Positions 24,914 to 33,219 are shown, numbered from the stretch's first letter. The stretch is 34,002 nt of DNA from Gammaproteobacteria bacterium (GCA_027081275.1 JALWKV010000252.1:1-34002), one strand, 5' to 3'. Made by a program: numbers and translations. Notes: generated by a model not told the origin, from the sequence alone.

Positions 24914-26182
24914 ATGCTGCATAACCCCACACCCCGTTTCGTTTCCCGGCTCACCAAGGAAACCCTCGCGCTGGTACTGGCCGGCGGTCGCGGCTCGCGC
25001 CTGAAGGAGCTGACCAGCTGGCGCGCCAAGCCGGCCGTGCCCTTCGGCGGCAAATTCCGCATCATCGACTTTCCGCTGTCCAACTGCATCAACTCGGGCA
25101 TCCGTCGCATCGGCGTGGTGACGCAGTACAAGGCGCATTCGCTGATCAAGCACGTGCAGAGCGGCTGGAGTTTTCTGCGCGGAGAGTTCGGCGAGTTCAT
25201 CGAACTGATGCCAGCACAACAGCGGATCGAAAATACCTGGTACCAGGGCACCGCCGACGCGGTCTTCCAGAATCTGGACATCATCCGCAGCCAGCGCCCC
25301 AAGCACATCCTGATTCTCGCCGGCGACCACATCTACAAGATGGACTACGGGCCGATGCTCGCCGAACACGTCGAGAACAACGCCGATCTCACCATTGGCT
25401 GCCATGAGGTCCCAGTGCACGAAGCCACCGAGTTCGGCGTCATGAGCATCGACGAGAACAACCGCATCGTCGACTTCAACGAGAAGCCGGAGGTGCCCGA
25501 CACGATCCCCGGCCGGCCCGATACCTCACTGGTGTCGATGGGGTTCTACGTCTTCAATGCCGAATTCCTCTACGAGCAGGTAATCAAAGATCATCAGGAC
25601 CTCTTCTCCGACCACGACTTCGGCAAGAACATCATCCCCAAGGTGATCGGCGACTATCGCGCTTTCGCCTACTCGTCGATCGACCCGAAATCGGCAAAAC
25701 AGAGCTACTGGCGCGACGTCGGCACCATCGACTCGTTCTGGCGCGCCAATCTGGAGCTGATCGGCATCGAACCGGAACTCAACCTCTACGATGAAGACTG
25801 GCCCATCTGGACCTACCAGACGCAGGCGCCGCCGGCCAAGTTCATCTTCGACGAGGAGGATCGCCGCGGCACCGCCATCGACTCGATGGTCTCCGGTGGC
25901 TGCATCGTCTCCGGAGCGACGATCCGTCACTCGCTGCTCTTCTCCCATGTGTTCGTCGACGAACACAGCGTGGTGGAGGATTCGGTGATCCTGCCGGACG
26001 TGCATATCGGCACCAACTGCATCATCAAGCGGGCGGTCATCGACCGCGGCTGCATCGTACCCGACAACACCGTCATCGGCGAAAACATCGCCGAGGATCG
26101 ACGCCGTTTCCGCGTCACCCGAGACGGCGTCACGCTGGTGACGCCGGAGATGCTCGGTCAGGAACTGCACCGCGTGCTGTAG
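24914..26182 (+). CDS. glgC: Glucose-1-phosphate adenylyltransferase (ADP-glucose pyrophosphorylase)
   Basis: The 422-residue enzyme makes ADP-glucose from glucose-1-phosphate and ATP, the committed and allosterically controlled step of glycogen synthesis. Seen are the nucleotide loop [47 protein letters not shown], the metal-binding [12 protein letters not shown], the glucose-1-P site [20 protein letters not shown], and a C-terminal left-handed beta-helix (about 310-400; [33 protein letters not shown]-like repeats). Length is close to E. coli GlgC (431). It diverges from glgBA and is followed by a tandem hairpin array. The three gl enzymes in the window suffice for glycogen synthesis; no degradative glgP or glgX is present. 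Confidence 0.97.
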   Translation: MLHNPTPRFVSRLTKETLALVLAGGRGSRLKELTSWRAKPAVPFGGKFRIIDFPLSNCINSGIRRIGVVTQYKAHSLIKHVQSGWSFLRGEFGEFIELMPAQQRIENTWYQGTADAVFQNLDIIRSQRPKHILILAGDHIYKMDYGPMLAEHVENNADLTIGCHEVPVHEATEFGVMSIDENNRIVDFNEKPEVPDTIPGRPDTSLVSMGFYVFNAEFLYEQVIKDHQDLFSDHDFGKNIIPKVIGDYRAFAYSSIDPKSAKQSYWRDVGTIDSFWRANLELIGIEPELNLYDEDWPIWTYQTQAPPAKFIFDEEDRRGTAIDSMVSGGCIVSGATIRHSLLFSHVFVDEHSVVEDSVILPDVHIGTNCIIKRAVIDRGCIVPDNTVIGENIAEDRRRFRVTRDGVTLVTPEMLGQELHRVL

Positions 26183-26220
26183 CGCCGGCAGGCGATTTCG
26201 CGCGTCCGCCGCAACCTCGC

Positions 26221-26340
26221 GCAGCACAAGGATGTGCTGCCAGAAACAACGACAATAAGCCGTTGTTTCTGTGAGAAAAGGAAAAATCGCACTTTTTCCT
26301 TTTCGTGTGTCGCAAAGTCCTGGATGGACTTTTGCGACAC
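26221..26340. repeat. Intergenic hairpin array 1: four back-to-back hairpins after glgC
   Basis: Four stems follow each other with gaps of 0-3 nt. H0: gcagcaca/tgtgctgc (26221-26228, 26233-26240), perfect 8 bp. H1: cagaaacaacg/cgttgtttctg (26241-26251, 26261-26271), perfect 11 bp. H2: perfect 12-bp stem gaaaaggaaaaa/tttttccttttc (26275-26286, 26293-26304) with loop tcgcac. H3: 14-bp stem with one bulged A (26307-26320, 26326-26340), loop tggat. None is followed by a proper T-run, except that the H2 arm itself is T-rich. The array lies between glgC (stop 26182) and the OmpA-domain gene (ATG 26381) and would be in the 3' region of the glgC mRNA. H2 recurs with the same loop in the array at 32333-32451. 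Confidence 0.8.
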
Positions 26341-26380
26341 CCTCTACAATCCAGGGGTAAAGATCACTCTGGAGTGCCCG

Positions 26381-27382
26381 ATGTTGCGCAAATCCCTGCC
26401 ATTTCTGTTCATCCTGCTGGCCGTGCTGGTTCTCGTTTGGACCCTGCCGCAGTGCTCCCGCAAACCCCGCTCGCCCGCGGCGGAGACGACCGCCCCGACA
26501 GCGGCGGATGCCGCGCGGACGGTCGAAAGCCCGACCGCACAATCCGCTCGGTCGGAGCCGGTACCCCTGCCAGCCGAACATCCCGCCAGCGAACAGGCCC
26601 CGACGGAAGCCGCAGCCAGAAAGGCAGAACCGGCACCCGTCCCGCCGGTTACCGAGCATTCGAGCGAGACCACCGGGACCGAGGCGCAGCCCTCCGGCAA
26701 CGACGGCGACGACAGCGGTTCCCCGTCGCCGGGGGAGGCGCAGCGCACCGGCAACGACGCCGCTTCCACGGCGCCCAACGAGGCGAAGCCTTCTGTCCCC
26801 CCCATGGACGAACCCGCTCCGGCCCCGACAACAGCAACCGCCCCCGTCACAAGCGTCGGCGACAGAGATGAGACGACCGCCAGTGAGCAGGCTGGAGGGG
26901 ACGGGCCGACCACGGACCCCCCCGCGCCGGAACGGCAGGCGGCACAGCGGGCCAGCACGCCCACCTCCCCGGTCGAACAGAAACCCGAGAAAAAAGAGAC
27001 GCCCAGTCGCGCGGCGACGGCTGACGATAGCAAGCGCGATGCCACGTCGACGATCATCCTCGACGGCGTCAATTTCGCCTCCGATTCCGACCAGATGCTG
27101 GACGGCTCGGAGGTGGTGCTCGACAACGTGATCGAGAGCCTGAAGAACAATCCCGAGGTGAGACTGGAAATCGCCGGTTACACCGACGATCGCGGCGACG
27201 CGCTCTACAACCGCATCCTGTCACGACGCCGGGCCGAGGCGGTAATGATCTATCTGGTGAAACACGGCATCGACGCGCGCCGCCTCACCGCCGCCGGCTA
27301 TGGCAGCGACGATCCGATCGCCGACAACGACACGCAGCAAGGGCGGCAGAAGAACCGCCGCGTGGAGCTGCATATCCGCTGA
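26381..27382 (+). CDS. OmpA-domain protein with long disordered linker
   Basis: The 333-residue product has an N-terminal hydrophobic segment (about 6-22, ending LPQC; the context is not a valid lipobox, so it is probably an uncleaved anchor). About 190 residues of low-complexity Pro/Ala/Glu/Thr/Ser linker follow. A C-terminal OmpA-like peptidoglycan-binding domain spans about 225-333, with LDGVNFASDSDQML, the diaminopimelate-binding Asp/Arg context IAGYTDDRGD...LSRRRAEAV, YGSDDPIADN and KNRRVELHIR. The ATG is supported by GGAG 7 bp upstream; TACAAT at 26345-26350 might be a -10. It likely links the membrane to the cell wall. The linker could span the periplasm. It converges with the GH-A-like gene, gap 29 bp. 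Confidence 0.82.
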   Translation: MLRKSLPFLFILLAVLVLVWTLPQCSRKPRSPAAETTAPTAADAARTVESPTAQSARSEPVPLPAEHPASEQAPTEAAARKAEPAPVPPVTEHSSETTGTEAQPSGNDGDDSGSPSPGEAQRTGNDAASTAPNEAKPSVPPMDEPAPAPTTATAPVTSVGDRDETTASEQAGGDGPTTDPPAPERQAAQRASTPTSPVEQKPEKKETPSRAATADDSKRDATSTIILDGVNFASDSDQMLDGSEVVLDNVIESLKNNPEVRLEIAGYTDDRGDALYNRILSRRRAEAVMIYLVKHGIDARRLTAAGYGSDDPIADNDTQQGRQKNRRVELHIR

Positions 27383-27411
27383 CGGCGACCGCCGGGCCGC
27401 GCGCCGCCCGC

Positions 27412-29079
27412 TCACCACCACTTCGGATTCTTCTCGATGAACTCCAGCGTCGCGTCGTACTTCGGCGCTTCTTCGCGCGGCTCGTAGAGATATTCCTTGA
27501 TGCCCCAGCTACCCCACTTGGAGTAGAGACTGGGGGCGGCGTAGTGGACGAACAGCGTTCCGCCGATGTGCTTCCAGCCTCGGTAGAGTTCGTCATAGAG
27601 CCGCCTGATGGCAGGATTGCGGTTGACGCCGGTGAACAGCGCCTTGATCTTCGGATCATTGACATCGTCGCCGATACCGACGAAGTGTTGCCCTCCCTCA
27701 TAGGCGACCAGCGGCAGATTATACTTGTCCGCAACCTCGCGATTCTTTTTCAGTATCGCCAGCAGACGCGGAATATCCACCTTCGATGCATGTTCGATCA
27801 GCTGTGCCTGGCTGATGCGACGCGGATCGGGCGCGCCTTCCCGGCCCATCTCGGTGCCGAAATAGGCGGCGACCGCCAACGCGTCGGTATGCTTCCAGGC
27901 ATCCTTGTGTGACAGCAGCAGATTGCTCATCCACGGATCGGCGGCCTGGCTGCCCATGATGCGCACCAGGCGCTTTGCGCCACCGAAAACCCGCTCCCAG
28001 ATGCGGAAGATCTCCACCGACCGCTCGGAGTAGTAGCGCCAGCCGGCGTGGTAGATGTTTTCGTCGAGCTTGCGCGCAATCCCCTGCTCGCGGGCATAGC
28101 GGTTCTGCGCGAACATGCCGTTCCAGACCTCGTTCGAATACTCGACGAAAACCTTCAGTTTCGGATCGAGGTGCGCCTTTACATACTGCGCGTAACGGCG
28201 GACATAGTCGTCGTCGGCCTTGTGCGGCAGCGTGACCCAAATGTCGCGCTGCAACAGGTTACCCAGCCGGACGATCACCTCGACGGGGAAGCCGCGATCC
28301 TGCCAGGTCGCGTCTTCCGGCACCGGCCGCTGCGACCAGTGCACAATCTCGGAATTGTTGGTATCGCCGGCATCCATGAAACGCAACACAGAAAAGTCCC
28401 GCAGAAAAGCGAGAAAAGCCGGGTTGAAGACGATCTCCCGGGCATGCTCCTCGAACGAGAGGAAACGGCGCTCGCCACAGGCCGATGCATCACTGACCTG
28501 CTCGAAGGGATTGCCCTCGCAGATACCGCCCGGCATGGTGATGCGAATGTTCCGCACCGGATCGCTGTTGTCCGACTGCTTGATCTTGAGATAGAGCCCG
28601 CAGTCGCTTCCACCGAGATGGATTACAGCCCGGTTCTTCTCCTCCTGCTTCACCTTCGCGCAGTTGAACTGCATCCTGCCCTTGCCGTCCCAGCGCACCA
28701 CATAGTCGCCACGCGGCAACATCCGGGGCGGGATGTCCCACAACATGGGGCTCGAGACCGAACCGCGGCCATTGAAGGTGTCGATCCAGCCATGCCGATC
28801 GAAAGTCACTTCAGCACCACCCTCCACGATGAATGGACGAGATACACGGAAGATGTCGACGAAGGGGTAACTCGTGGTCCAGTCCACCGGCGCGTTGACG
28901 TTGATGCCAATCGGCGAGGGACTGCTGGCGGCCAGCTTCGCCGCATGCGCCTTCCACTCGGGCGAGACCTTCGAGAAATCGAAGGGTTCGCCGATATCGG
29001 CCTCGGACGAGCAGGCCGAAACCGACAGGATCAGCAACAGCAGGGCAACCAGTCTTCTTGCAAACATCGATGCTTCCAT
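27412..29079 (-). CDS. Predicted lipoprotein with clan GH-A-like glycoside hydrolase domain
   Basis: The 555-residue product has a lipoprotein signal (hydrophobic core 10-20, lipobox V-S-A-C with Cys23). An N-terminal beta-rich part (about 55-185) is followed by a TIM-barrel-like region. The strand-4 position carries KVFVEYSNEVWN (Asn316-Glu317, the Asn-Glu pair of the clan GH-A acid/base), and LPLVAYEGGQHF supplies a candidate nucleophile (Glu461). I do not recognise the exact GH family. It lies 25 bp downstream of the Wzx-like flippase gene in the wzy-wzx order, so it may trim or release the exopolysaccharide at the outer membrane or periplasm (inference). The ATG at 29079 has GGAGG upstream; the ATG at 29067 is an alternative. 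Confidence 0.72.
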   Translation of the reverse strand: MEASMFARRLVALLLLILSVSACSSEADIGEPFDFSKVSPEWKAHAAKLAASSPSPIGINVNAPVDWTTSYPFVDIFRVSRPFIVEGGAEVTFDRHGWIDTFNGRGSVSSPMLWDIPPRMLPRGDYVVRWDGKGRMQFNCAKVKQEEKNRAVIHLGGSDCGLYLKIKQSDNSDPVRNIRITMPGGICEGNPFEQVSDASACGERRFLSFEEHAREIVFNPAFLAFLRDFSVLRFMDAGDTNNSEIVHWSQRPVPEDATWQDRGFPVEVIVRLGNLLQRDIWVTLPHKADDDYVRRYAQYVKAHLDPKLKVFVEYSNEVWNGMFAQNRYAREQGIARKLDENIYHAGWRYYSERSVEIFRIWERVFGGAKRLVRIMGSQAADPWMSNLLLSHKDAWKHTDALAVAAYFGTEMGREGAPDPRRISQAQLIEHASKVDIPRLLAILKKNREVADKYNLPLVAYEGGQHFVGIGDDVNDPKIKALFTGVNRNPAIRRLYDELYRGWKHIGGTLFVHYAAPSLYSKWGSWGIKEYLYEPREEAPKYDATLEFIEKNPKWW

Positions 29080-29104
29080 GGCTTGCGGGCCTCCACCAGC
29101 CCGA

Positions 29105-30526
29105 TCACGCCAACGCAAGACTTCTCCGGTCCAGCGCCAGCTTGTAATAGATCAACAATCCCGCTCCAAGGATCGCCATCGACGCGACGGAAAAGGCGAT
29201 CCGCGCCATTTCGCTACCGGCCAGCCACTCGCGGCCGAAGGAAAACACCACCACGAACAAAAGGCCGGCGATGAAGAGGAACAGCTCGTAGTAGTTGCTA
29301 TACCCCTGTCGCTTGCGCAACAGGTATTTGTAGATGAGATAGCCGACGAGCGAGCCCGCGGCCATGCCAAGAATGAAGCCGGGAAGCTGGAACAGGTAGT
29401 ATCCGGCCAGGCTGAACACCAGCCGCAGGCCCACCACGCCCAGAGAGACGATGGCGGTGATCTTCGGTTCGTTGTGGGCGACGAAGACCGCGCTGTGGAA
29501 GTCGCTGAGCACCATGAACCAGATCATCAGCGCGATGTACTGCGAAATCCATCCGGCGTCGTGATAGGCCGCCGGGTAGAGGTAGGTGAAGAAATAGGGC
29601 GCGACGAGCCAGGAGAAGATCAGCATCGCCCCAATCAGCGGCAGCAGCACCCGCTTCAGATCGGTCATGATACGGTGGAAACTGCCGACGTTGTCCCGCG
29701 AGGCCTCGGCCAGCGCCGGATAGACGAGCCGCCCCATCAGTATCGCGGAAATGCTGTAGAAAATGGCCGCGAAGGTGAAGCCGATCTGGTAGACGCCGAG
29801 CTCCTGGAGGCTGGCGATCTTGCCGAGGATCAACTTGTCCATGTGACCGGTGAGAAAGGTCGCCAGCGTGCCGAAATAGATCCACTTGCCGAAGTGGAGG
29901 ATCTGCCAGAAGTACTCCTTGACGAAGGCGAAGCGGTAGAACGAGCGGGGCGTGTAGAAATGGCTCACCAGCGCCAGCGTCACCCCGTTGATGACGTGGG
30001 AGACGACCAGCGCCCAGATGCTGCCGGTCCAGTAGGCGATCAGCACCGTCGCCATCGCGGTGACGGTCTGAGCGATGAACTCCAGCTTCAGCTCCGGCAG
30101 TACATCCATGCGCCGCTGCAGCACCGACATGTAGATCGACTTGAAGCCGAAGAGGATGAGCGCCAGTCCGGCCACGTAGAGGTACTGCGTCAGCTCCGGC
30201 ACCTCGTAGAAATCCGCCAGCAGCGGCGCAATGACCAGAATGACGAGATAGAGCACGACGCCGCGACCGATCTGCATATACCAGGCGGTGGAGCAGAAAT
30301 CCTTCTCCTCGCCCTTCTCGTTGCGGATCACGCTGTCATAGATGCCGACATCCGACAGCATCATCATGCCGATGATGACGGTGGTGATGATCGCCGCGAC
30401 GCCGAACATCTCCGGCACCAGCAGCCAGGCGAGCACCAGATTGGAGAGAAAGCGGATCCCCATGCCGGAAACATTGAACAGAATGACCAGCAGACTCTTG
30501 CTGAGGACGGACTTGTTATTGCTCAT
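29105..30526 (-). CDS. Wzx-like oligosaccharide flippase (MOP superfamily)
   Basis: The 473-residue inner-membrane protein has about 12-14 hydrophobic helices. The N-terminus (KSLLVILFNVSGMGIRFLSNLVLAW) and the segment WIYFGTLATFLTGHMDKLILGKI are typical of polysaccharide-biosynthesis transporters of the lipopolysaccharide/exopolysaccharide flippase group. Such proteins move undecaprenyl-linked repeat units across the inner membrane. It lies 27 bp downstream of the polymerase-like gene and just upstream of the hydrolase-like lipoprotein, forming a three-gene operon. Its substrate cannot be deduced. Confidence 0.88.
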   Translation of the reverse strand: MSNNKSVLSKSLLVILFNVSGMGIRFLSNLVLAWLLVPEMFGVAAIITTVIIGMMMLSDVGIYDSVIRNEKGEEKDFCSTAWYMQIGRGVVLYLVILVIAPLLADFYEVPELTQYLYVAGLALILFGFKSIYMSVLQRRMDVLPELKLEFIAQTVTAMATVLIAYWTGSIWALVVSHVINGVTLALVSHFYTPRSFYRFAFVKEYFWQILHFGKWIYFGTLATFLTGHMDKLILGKIASLQELGVYQIGFTFAAIFYSISAILMGRLVYPALAEASRDNVGSFHRIMTDLKRVLLPLIGAMLIFSWLVAPYFFTYLYPAAYHDAGWISQYIALMIWFMVLSDFHSAVFVAHNEPKITAIVSLGVVGLRLVFSLAGYYLFQLPGFILGMAAGSLVGYLIYKYLLRKRQGYSNYYELFLFIAGLLFVVVFSFGREWLAGSEMARIAFSVASMAILGAGLLIYYKLALDRRSLALA

Positions 30527-30553
30527 TCATTGTTCTCCTTGCGGCAGCCGGGG

Positions 30554-32125
30554 TCAGGCATGGCTCTCGGCCATGCCCGTCTCGCGGGCCTCCTGCTCGA
30601 TCTCCTCGATATAGTTGATGTTGCGGATGGCGCGGGCCAGCGCCAGCGTAATCCAGATAACGAGAATGATCGTGCTGGCGTAGCTGGTGAAGGCGAACTG
30701 CACCGAGAGCGAGATGATCACCGCTGCCAGCGCCTGCGACATCGCACGCGGAATGCTGTACTTCGGCGGCGGCTCGTCATCCTCCGCCTCCAGCATGTCG
30801 ATATCGTCGTCATCGTCGGTGGAGAAGTTGCGCACCAGATGGAAATAGGCACGCAGCAGAATGTAGAGGAACACAAGGAGCGCGATCAGCCCCCACTCGA
30901 TGGTCAGGTGGATATAGCCATTGACCATGTCGATGATGCCCATGCCCTGCACCAGCTTCTGCATCCGCGGGTCGCGCTTGTAGAGACGGGTGCCGAACCA
31001 GAGATGATCGGGGATCACCTGCAACGAGGTCCGCAGCAGCAACGCCCGGTACTCGAACGTGCCGTGGGTGTCCACCTTGTTGAACGAAACGGTTTCGACC
31101 GCCGGCGGTTTGAAGGACTCATAGGCGAACACCGAGACGATCCCGACCAGAAACAGCGGGATGAACAGCATTCGCCGCAGCTGCGGCCGCATGCCGAACA
31201 CGGCATAGGCGATGAACAGCAGGATCACGCCCAGCATCGCGCCACGGGAGCCGGTCCAGTAGACGGCCGGCAGCACCAGCAGCACCAGCAGGATGCGGAT
31301 CACCCAGGAGATGCGCTTGATCTTCGCCACGGCGAGAAACATCGCCAGATGGACGGTGAGATAGAAGCCGAGGGTGATCGGCCCCGTCAGCGTCGCCGCC
31401 GCCCGCAGGAAGCCACCGCGCCACTCGTAGAACGCCTCGCCCGGCGGCAGGATGCCCATTGCCGCCGCGATATCGACATGCGGCTTCCATTCGAGCAGCA
31501 CCTCGACATAGCTGAAGAAGGTAACGATGAAGCCGCCGAAAACCATCGCCAGCACGACGCGATAGAGCGAATCCCAGCTGCGAATGCCCCGCGAAATGAC
31601 GAAATAGGGCAGCACGATATCGGTAAACAGCGCGAAGGTGTCCCGTATCGCCTGCGGATAGGTGAACTCGAACTCAAACTGGGGGCGGAAGTTGCCGACG
31701 GCGAAAATCACGACCATGACCAGGAAGGCATAGTCGATGCGGCGCACCTTGAATGCCTCCTCCGTCACCATTTTGAACACCAGCGGCAGAAAGAAGATCA
31801 GCGCCATCGCCCCCTGCATGCGAAAATCGAACAGATTTACGCTGGAGACCAGAGGAAAAATATAGGTATAGGGAAAAGCCGTGAACAGAACGAGATATGC
31901 GGCAATATTCCTCTCGACATCGTTCTTCAGATAAACGATCTTCAGCAGCAGCAGAAACGGGATGATGACGTAGAACGACTGCGACACGAAGGCGACGACG
32001 GTGAATGCCGCCCAGGCATAGGCGTGCGGTCGCATATCCTGCTCGCGGTCGATGAGACGCATGACACCTGCTGCGAGCACGACGCAGAGCAGGATGAAGA
32101 TCAGAGCCTTGATGATTCCCAACAC
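30554..32125 (-). CDS. Wzy/WaaL-like O-antigen polymerase or ligase family protein
   Basis: The 523-residue inner-membrane protein has about 11-12 hydrophobic helices. It shows the O-antigen ligase/polymerase (PF04932) pattern: the WTGSRGAMLGVILLF motif after a large periplasmic stretch, and a long periplasmic loop (about 330-400) with Arg/His residues. A cytoplasmic acidic run (STDDDDDIDMLEAEDDEPPP, about 455-475) is unusual. In this neighbourhood with a flippase, Wzz-like and Wza-like genes, a polymerase (Wzy) role is more likely than lipopolysaccharide ligation. It is the first gene of the operon wzy-wzx-hydrolase. No glycosyltransferase gene is linked. Confidence 0.82.
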   Translation of the reverse strand: MLGIIKALIFILLCVVLAAGVMRLIDREQDMRPHAYAWAAFTVVAFVSQSFYVIIPFLLLLKIVYLKNDVERNIAAYLVLFTAFPYTYIFPLVSSVNLFDFRMQGAMALIFFLPLVFKMVTEEAFKVRRIDYAFLVMVVIFAVGNFRPQFEFEFTYPQAIRDTFALFTDIVLPYFVISRGIRSWDSLYRVVLAMVFGGFIVTFFSYVEVLLEWKPHVDIAAAMGILPPGEAFYEWRGGFLRAAATLTGPITLGFYLTVHLAMFLAVAKIKRISWVIRILLVLLVLPAVYWTGSRGAMLGVILLFIAYAVFGMRPQLRRMLFIPLFLVGIVSVFAYESFKPPAVETVSFNKVDTHGTFEYRALLLRTSLQVIPDHLWFGTRLYKRDPRMQKLVQGMGIIDMVNGYIHLTIEWGLIALLVFLYILLRAYFHLVRNFSTDDDDDIDMLEAEDDEPPPKYSIPRAMSQALAAVIISLSVQFAFTSYASTIILVIWITLALARAIRNINYIEEIEQEARETGMAESHA

Positions 32126-32148
32126 GATAAATGGTTCCGTTTCTGGAT

Positions 32149-32186
32149 CGGGCCGGCACCGGCCGAAAACAGGTGGCGCCGGCCCG
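32149..32186. promoter_or_regulatory. GC-rich hairpin in the leader of the wzy-like gene
   Basis: The arms cgggccggcacc (32149-32160) and ggcgccggcccg (32175-32186) pair at 11 of 12 positions around a 14-nt loop. The hairpin lies 24 bp upstream of the wzy-like ATG, in the likely 5' leader, and could affect translation or stability. TATACT on the minus strand at 32206-32201 could be the -10 of the operon promoter; no clear -35 was seen. Confidence 0.4.
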
Positions 32187-32332
32187 ACAGAGTGGCCGCG
32201 AGTATAGGCACTACCCCACAGCCGAAATAGCGATCAGTCCTCAGTTAACGACAAACTCTCGACAGCCATGCAGCCGGCGCCGGGGCGGCGTAAAGAAAGC
32301 CTGATCAAAACAGACTTTTCCGCGGCACAAGG

Positions 32333-32480
32333 GCAGGCACTTGCTCCTGCAATACCTGCATTCCCCACGTCCATGCAGGTCAGGCGTCGCCAGAATCGAT
32401 CGCAACGAGCGCATGATTCTGTAAGAAACGAAAATCGCACTTTTCGTTTCTCATCCCCTGACAATTACATGGATGAATTG
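32333..32480. repeat. Intergenic hairpin array 2, sharing the TCGCAC-loop hairpin
   Basis: A chain of hairpins fills much of the 410-bp gap between the divergent wzy-like and CopD-like genes. In order: gcagg/cctgc (32333-32350); acctgcat/atgcaggt, perfect (32354-32361, 32373-32380); cagaatc/gattctg, perfect (32391-32397, 32415-32421); agaaacgaaaa/ttttcgtttct, perfect 11 bp (32424-32434, 32441-32451) with loop tcgcac; and caatt/aattg (32462-32480). The fourth has the same loop and a similar purine-rich stem as H2 of the array at 26221. Like it, it follows TTCTGT at the 3' arm of the preceding hairpin. The stretch 32187-32332 shows nothing else. Confidence 0.72.
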
Positions 32481-32535
32481 ATCAGAGACCCCTAAACTTG
32501 GGCGTCCAGTGCAACAGATTCTCGGGAGACACTCC

Positions 32536-32997
32536 ATGTACTACCTCATGCCCATCCATCAGCTTGCCGCCATCGTCTGGGTCGGCGGCATGTTCTTCGC
32601 CCACATGGTGCTGCGCCCGGCGGCGCTGACGACGCTACAACCGCCGCAGCGACTGCCGCTGTTCGCCGCCGTCTTCCGCCATTTCTTCCGCTGGGTCTGG
32701 GTCAGCGTCATCGCCCTGTTGGCAACGGGCTTCGTCCTGCTGTTCTCATGGTTCGATGGCATGAAGGGCGCGCCGGTCCATGTCCACCTGATGCTGACGC
32801 TGGGGTTGATCATGACGGCGATCTACAGCTACATCTATTTCATTCCCTACGGCAGGCTGCGGCGCAACGTGGCTGCCGAGAACTGGCCCGAGGCCGGCAA
32901 GGCACTCGACACGATCCGCAAGCTCGTCGTCACCAATCTGACGCTGGGGCTGATCATCGTCGTCTCCACCGCCGCCGGACGTTATCTCGCCCTCTAA
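32536..32997 (+). CDS. CopD-like membrane protein
   Basis: The 153-residue product has four hydrophobic helices (about 5-25, 52-72, 80-100, 128-150). Its pattern IHQLAAIVWVGGMFFAHMVLRPA at the N-terminus matches the CopD (PF05425) family, which includes small stand-alone members. Conserved His residues in helices 1 and 3 (IHQLA, HVHLML) could bind copper or haem. CopD proteins of copper-resistance operons take part in copper uptake, but no copC or copA is nearby. The ATG at 32536 is preceded by GGGAGA and preferred over the GTG at 32509. The stop codon immediately abuts element C. Confidence 0.8.
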   Translation: MYYLMPIHQLAAIVWVGGMFFAHMVLRPAALTTLQPPQRLPLFAAVFRHFFRWVWVSVIALLATGFVLLFSWFDGMKGAPVHVHLMLTLGLIMTAIYSYIYFIPYGRLRRNVAAENWPEAGKALDTIRKLVVTNLTLGLIIVVSTAAGRYLAL

Positions 32998-33137
32998 CAG
33001 GCTGTTGAACTTCTATTCATGCGGCACGATACGGCGTTAAGAACCGGCTCAAAATGCTCATTTATTGCGCATAAACTGCGCTTTTTCGCCGACTTTCGCC
33101 TTGTCTCATGCTCGTCTGAGCGAATTTCAACAACCTG
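32998..33137. mobile_element. Palindromic MITE-like element C (140 bp)
   Basis: Terminal inverted repeats caggctgttgaacttc (32998-33013) and gaatttcaacaacctg (33122-33137) match at 14 of 16 positions. The interior has no coding capacity and is partly AT-rich. The left end starts directly after the CopD-like stop codon. Ends of the type CAGGCTGTTGAA are seen in repeats of other gammaproteobacteria. Confidence 0.65.
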
Positions 33138-33163
33138 CCAAGCCTCTTGCGTGCCACAGACAC

Positions 33164-33190
33164 GAGAAAGCCCGCGAGAACGCGGGCTTC
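33164..33190 (-). terminator. Candidate terminator of the cytochrome c gene
   Basis: A perfect 9-bp stem, aagcccgcg (33168-33176) and cgcgggctt (33181-33189), closes the loop agaa. On the minus strand it is followed by TTCTCGTG, a weak T-rich tail. It lies 30 bp past the cytochrome c stop. Confidence 0.6.
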
Positions 33191-33219
33191 CTGCCACTGT
33201 CAGATTGTCGCCAGTCCGA

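Noticed and set aside
22372-24924. An open frame of 850 codons antisense to glgB
   Set aside because: glgB is unmistakable, with all catalytic motifs. The antisense frame has no recognisable domain and spans the promoter region.
26221-26340. The hairpin array as a CRISPR or tRNA cluster
   Set aside because: There are no direct repeats with spacers and no cloverleaf features. The stems are independent palindromes of different sequence.
32205-32220. A GGTAG motif resembling an RfaH ops site in front of the wzy-like gene
   Set aside because: Only the core matches, and it would lie upstream of the possible -10 (TATACT), so it would not be transcribed.
28874-32230. An open frame of 1118 codons on the plus strand, antisense to the wzy, wzx and hydrolase genes
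   Set aside because: Composition is dominated by His, Gln, Arg, Asp and Glu without any domain pattern, as expected for the reverse strand of GC-rich membrane-protein genes. The minus-strand genes have clear families, membrane helices and operon spacing.
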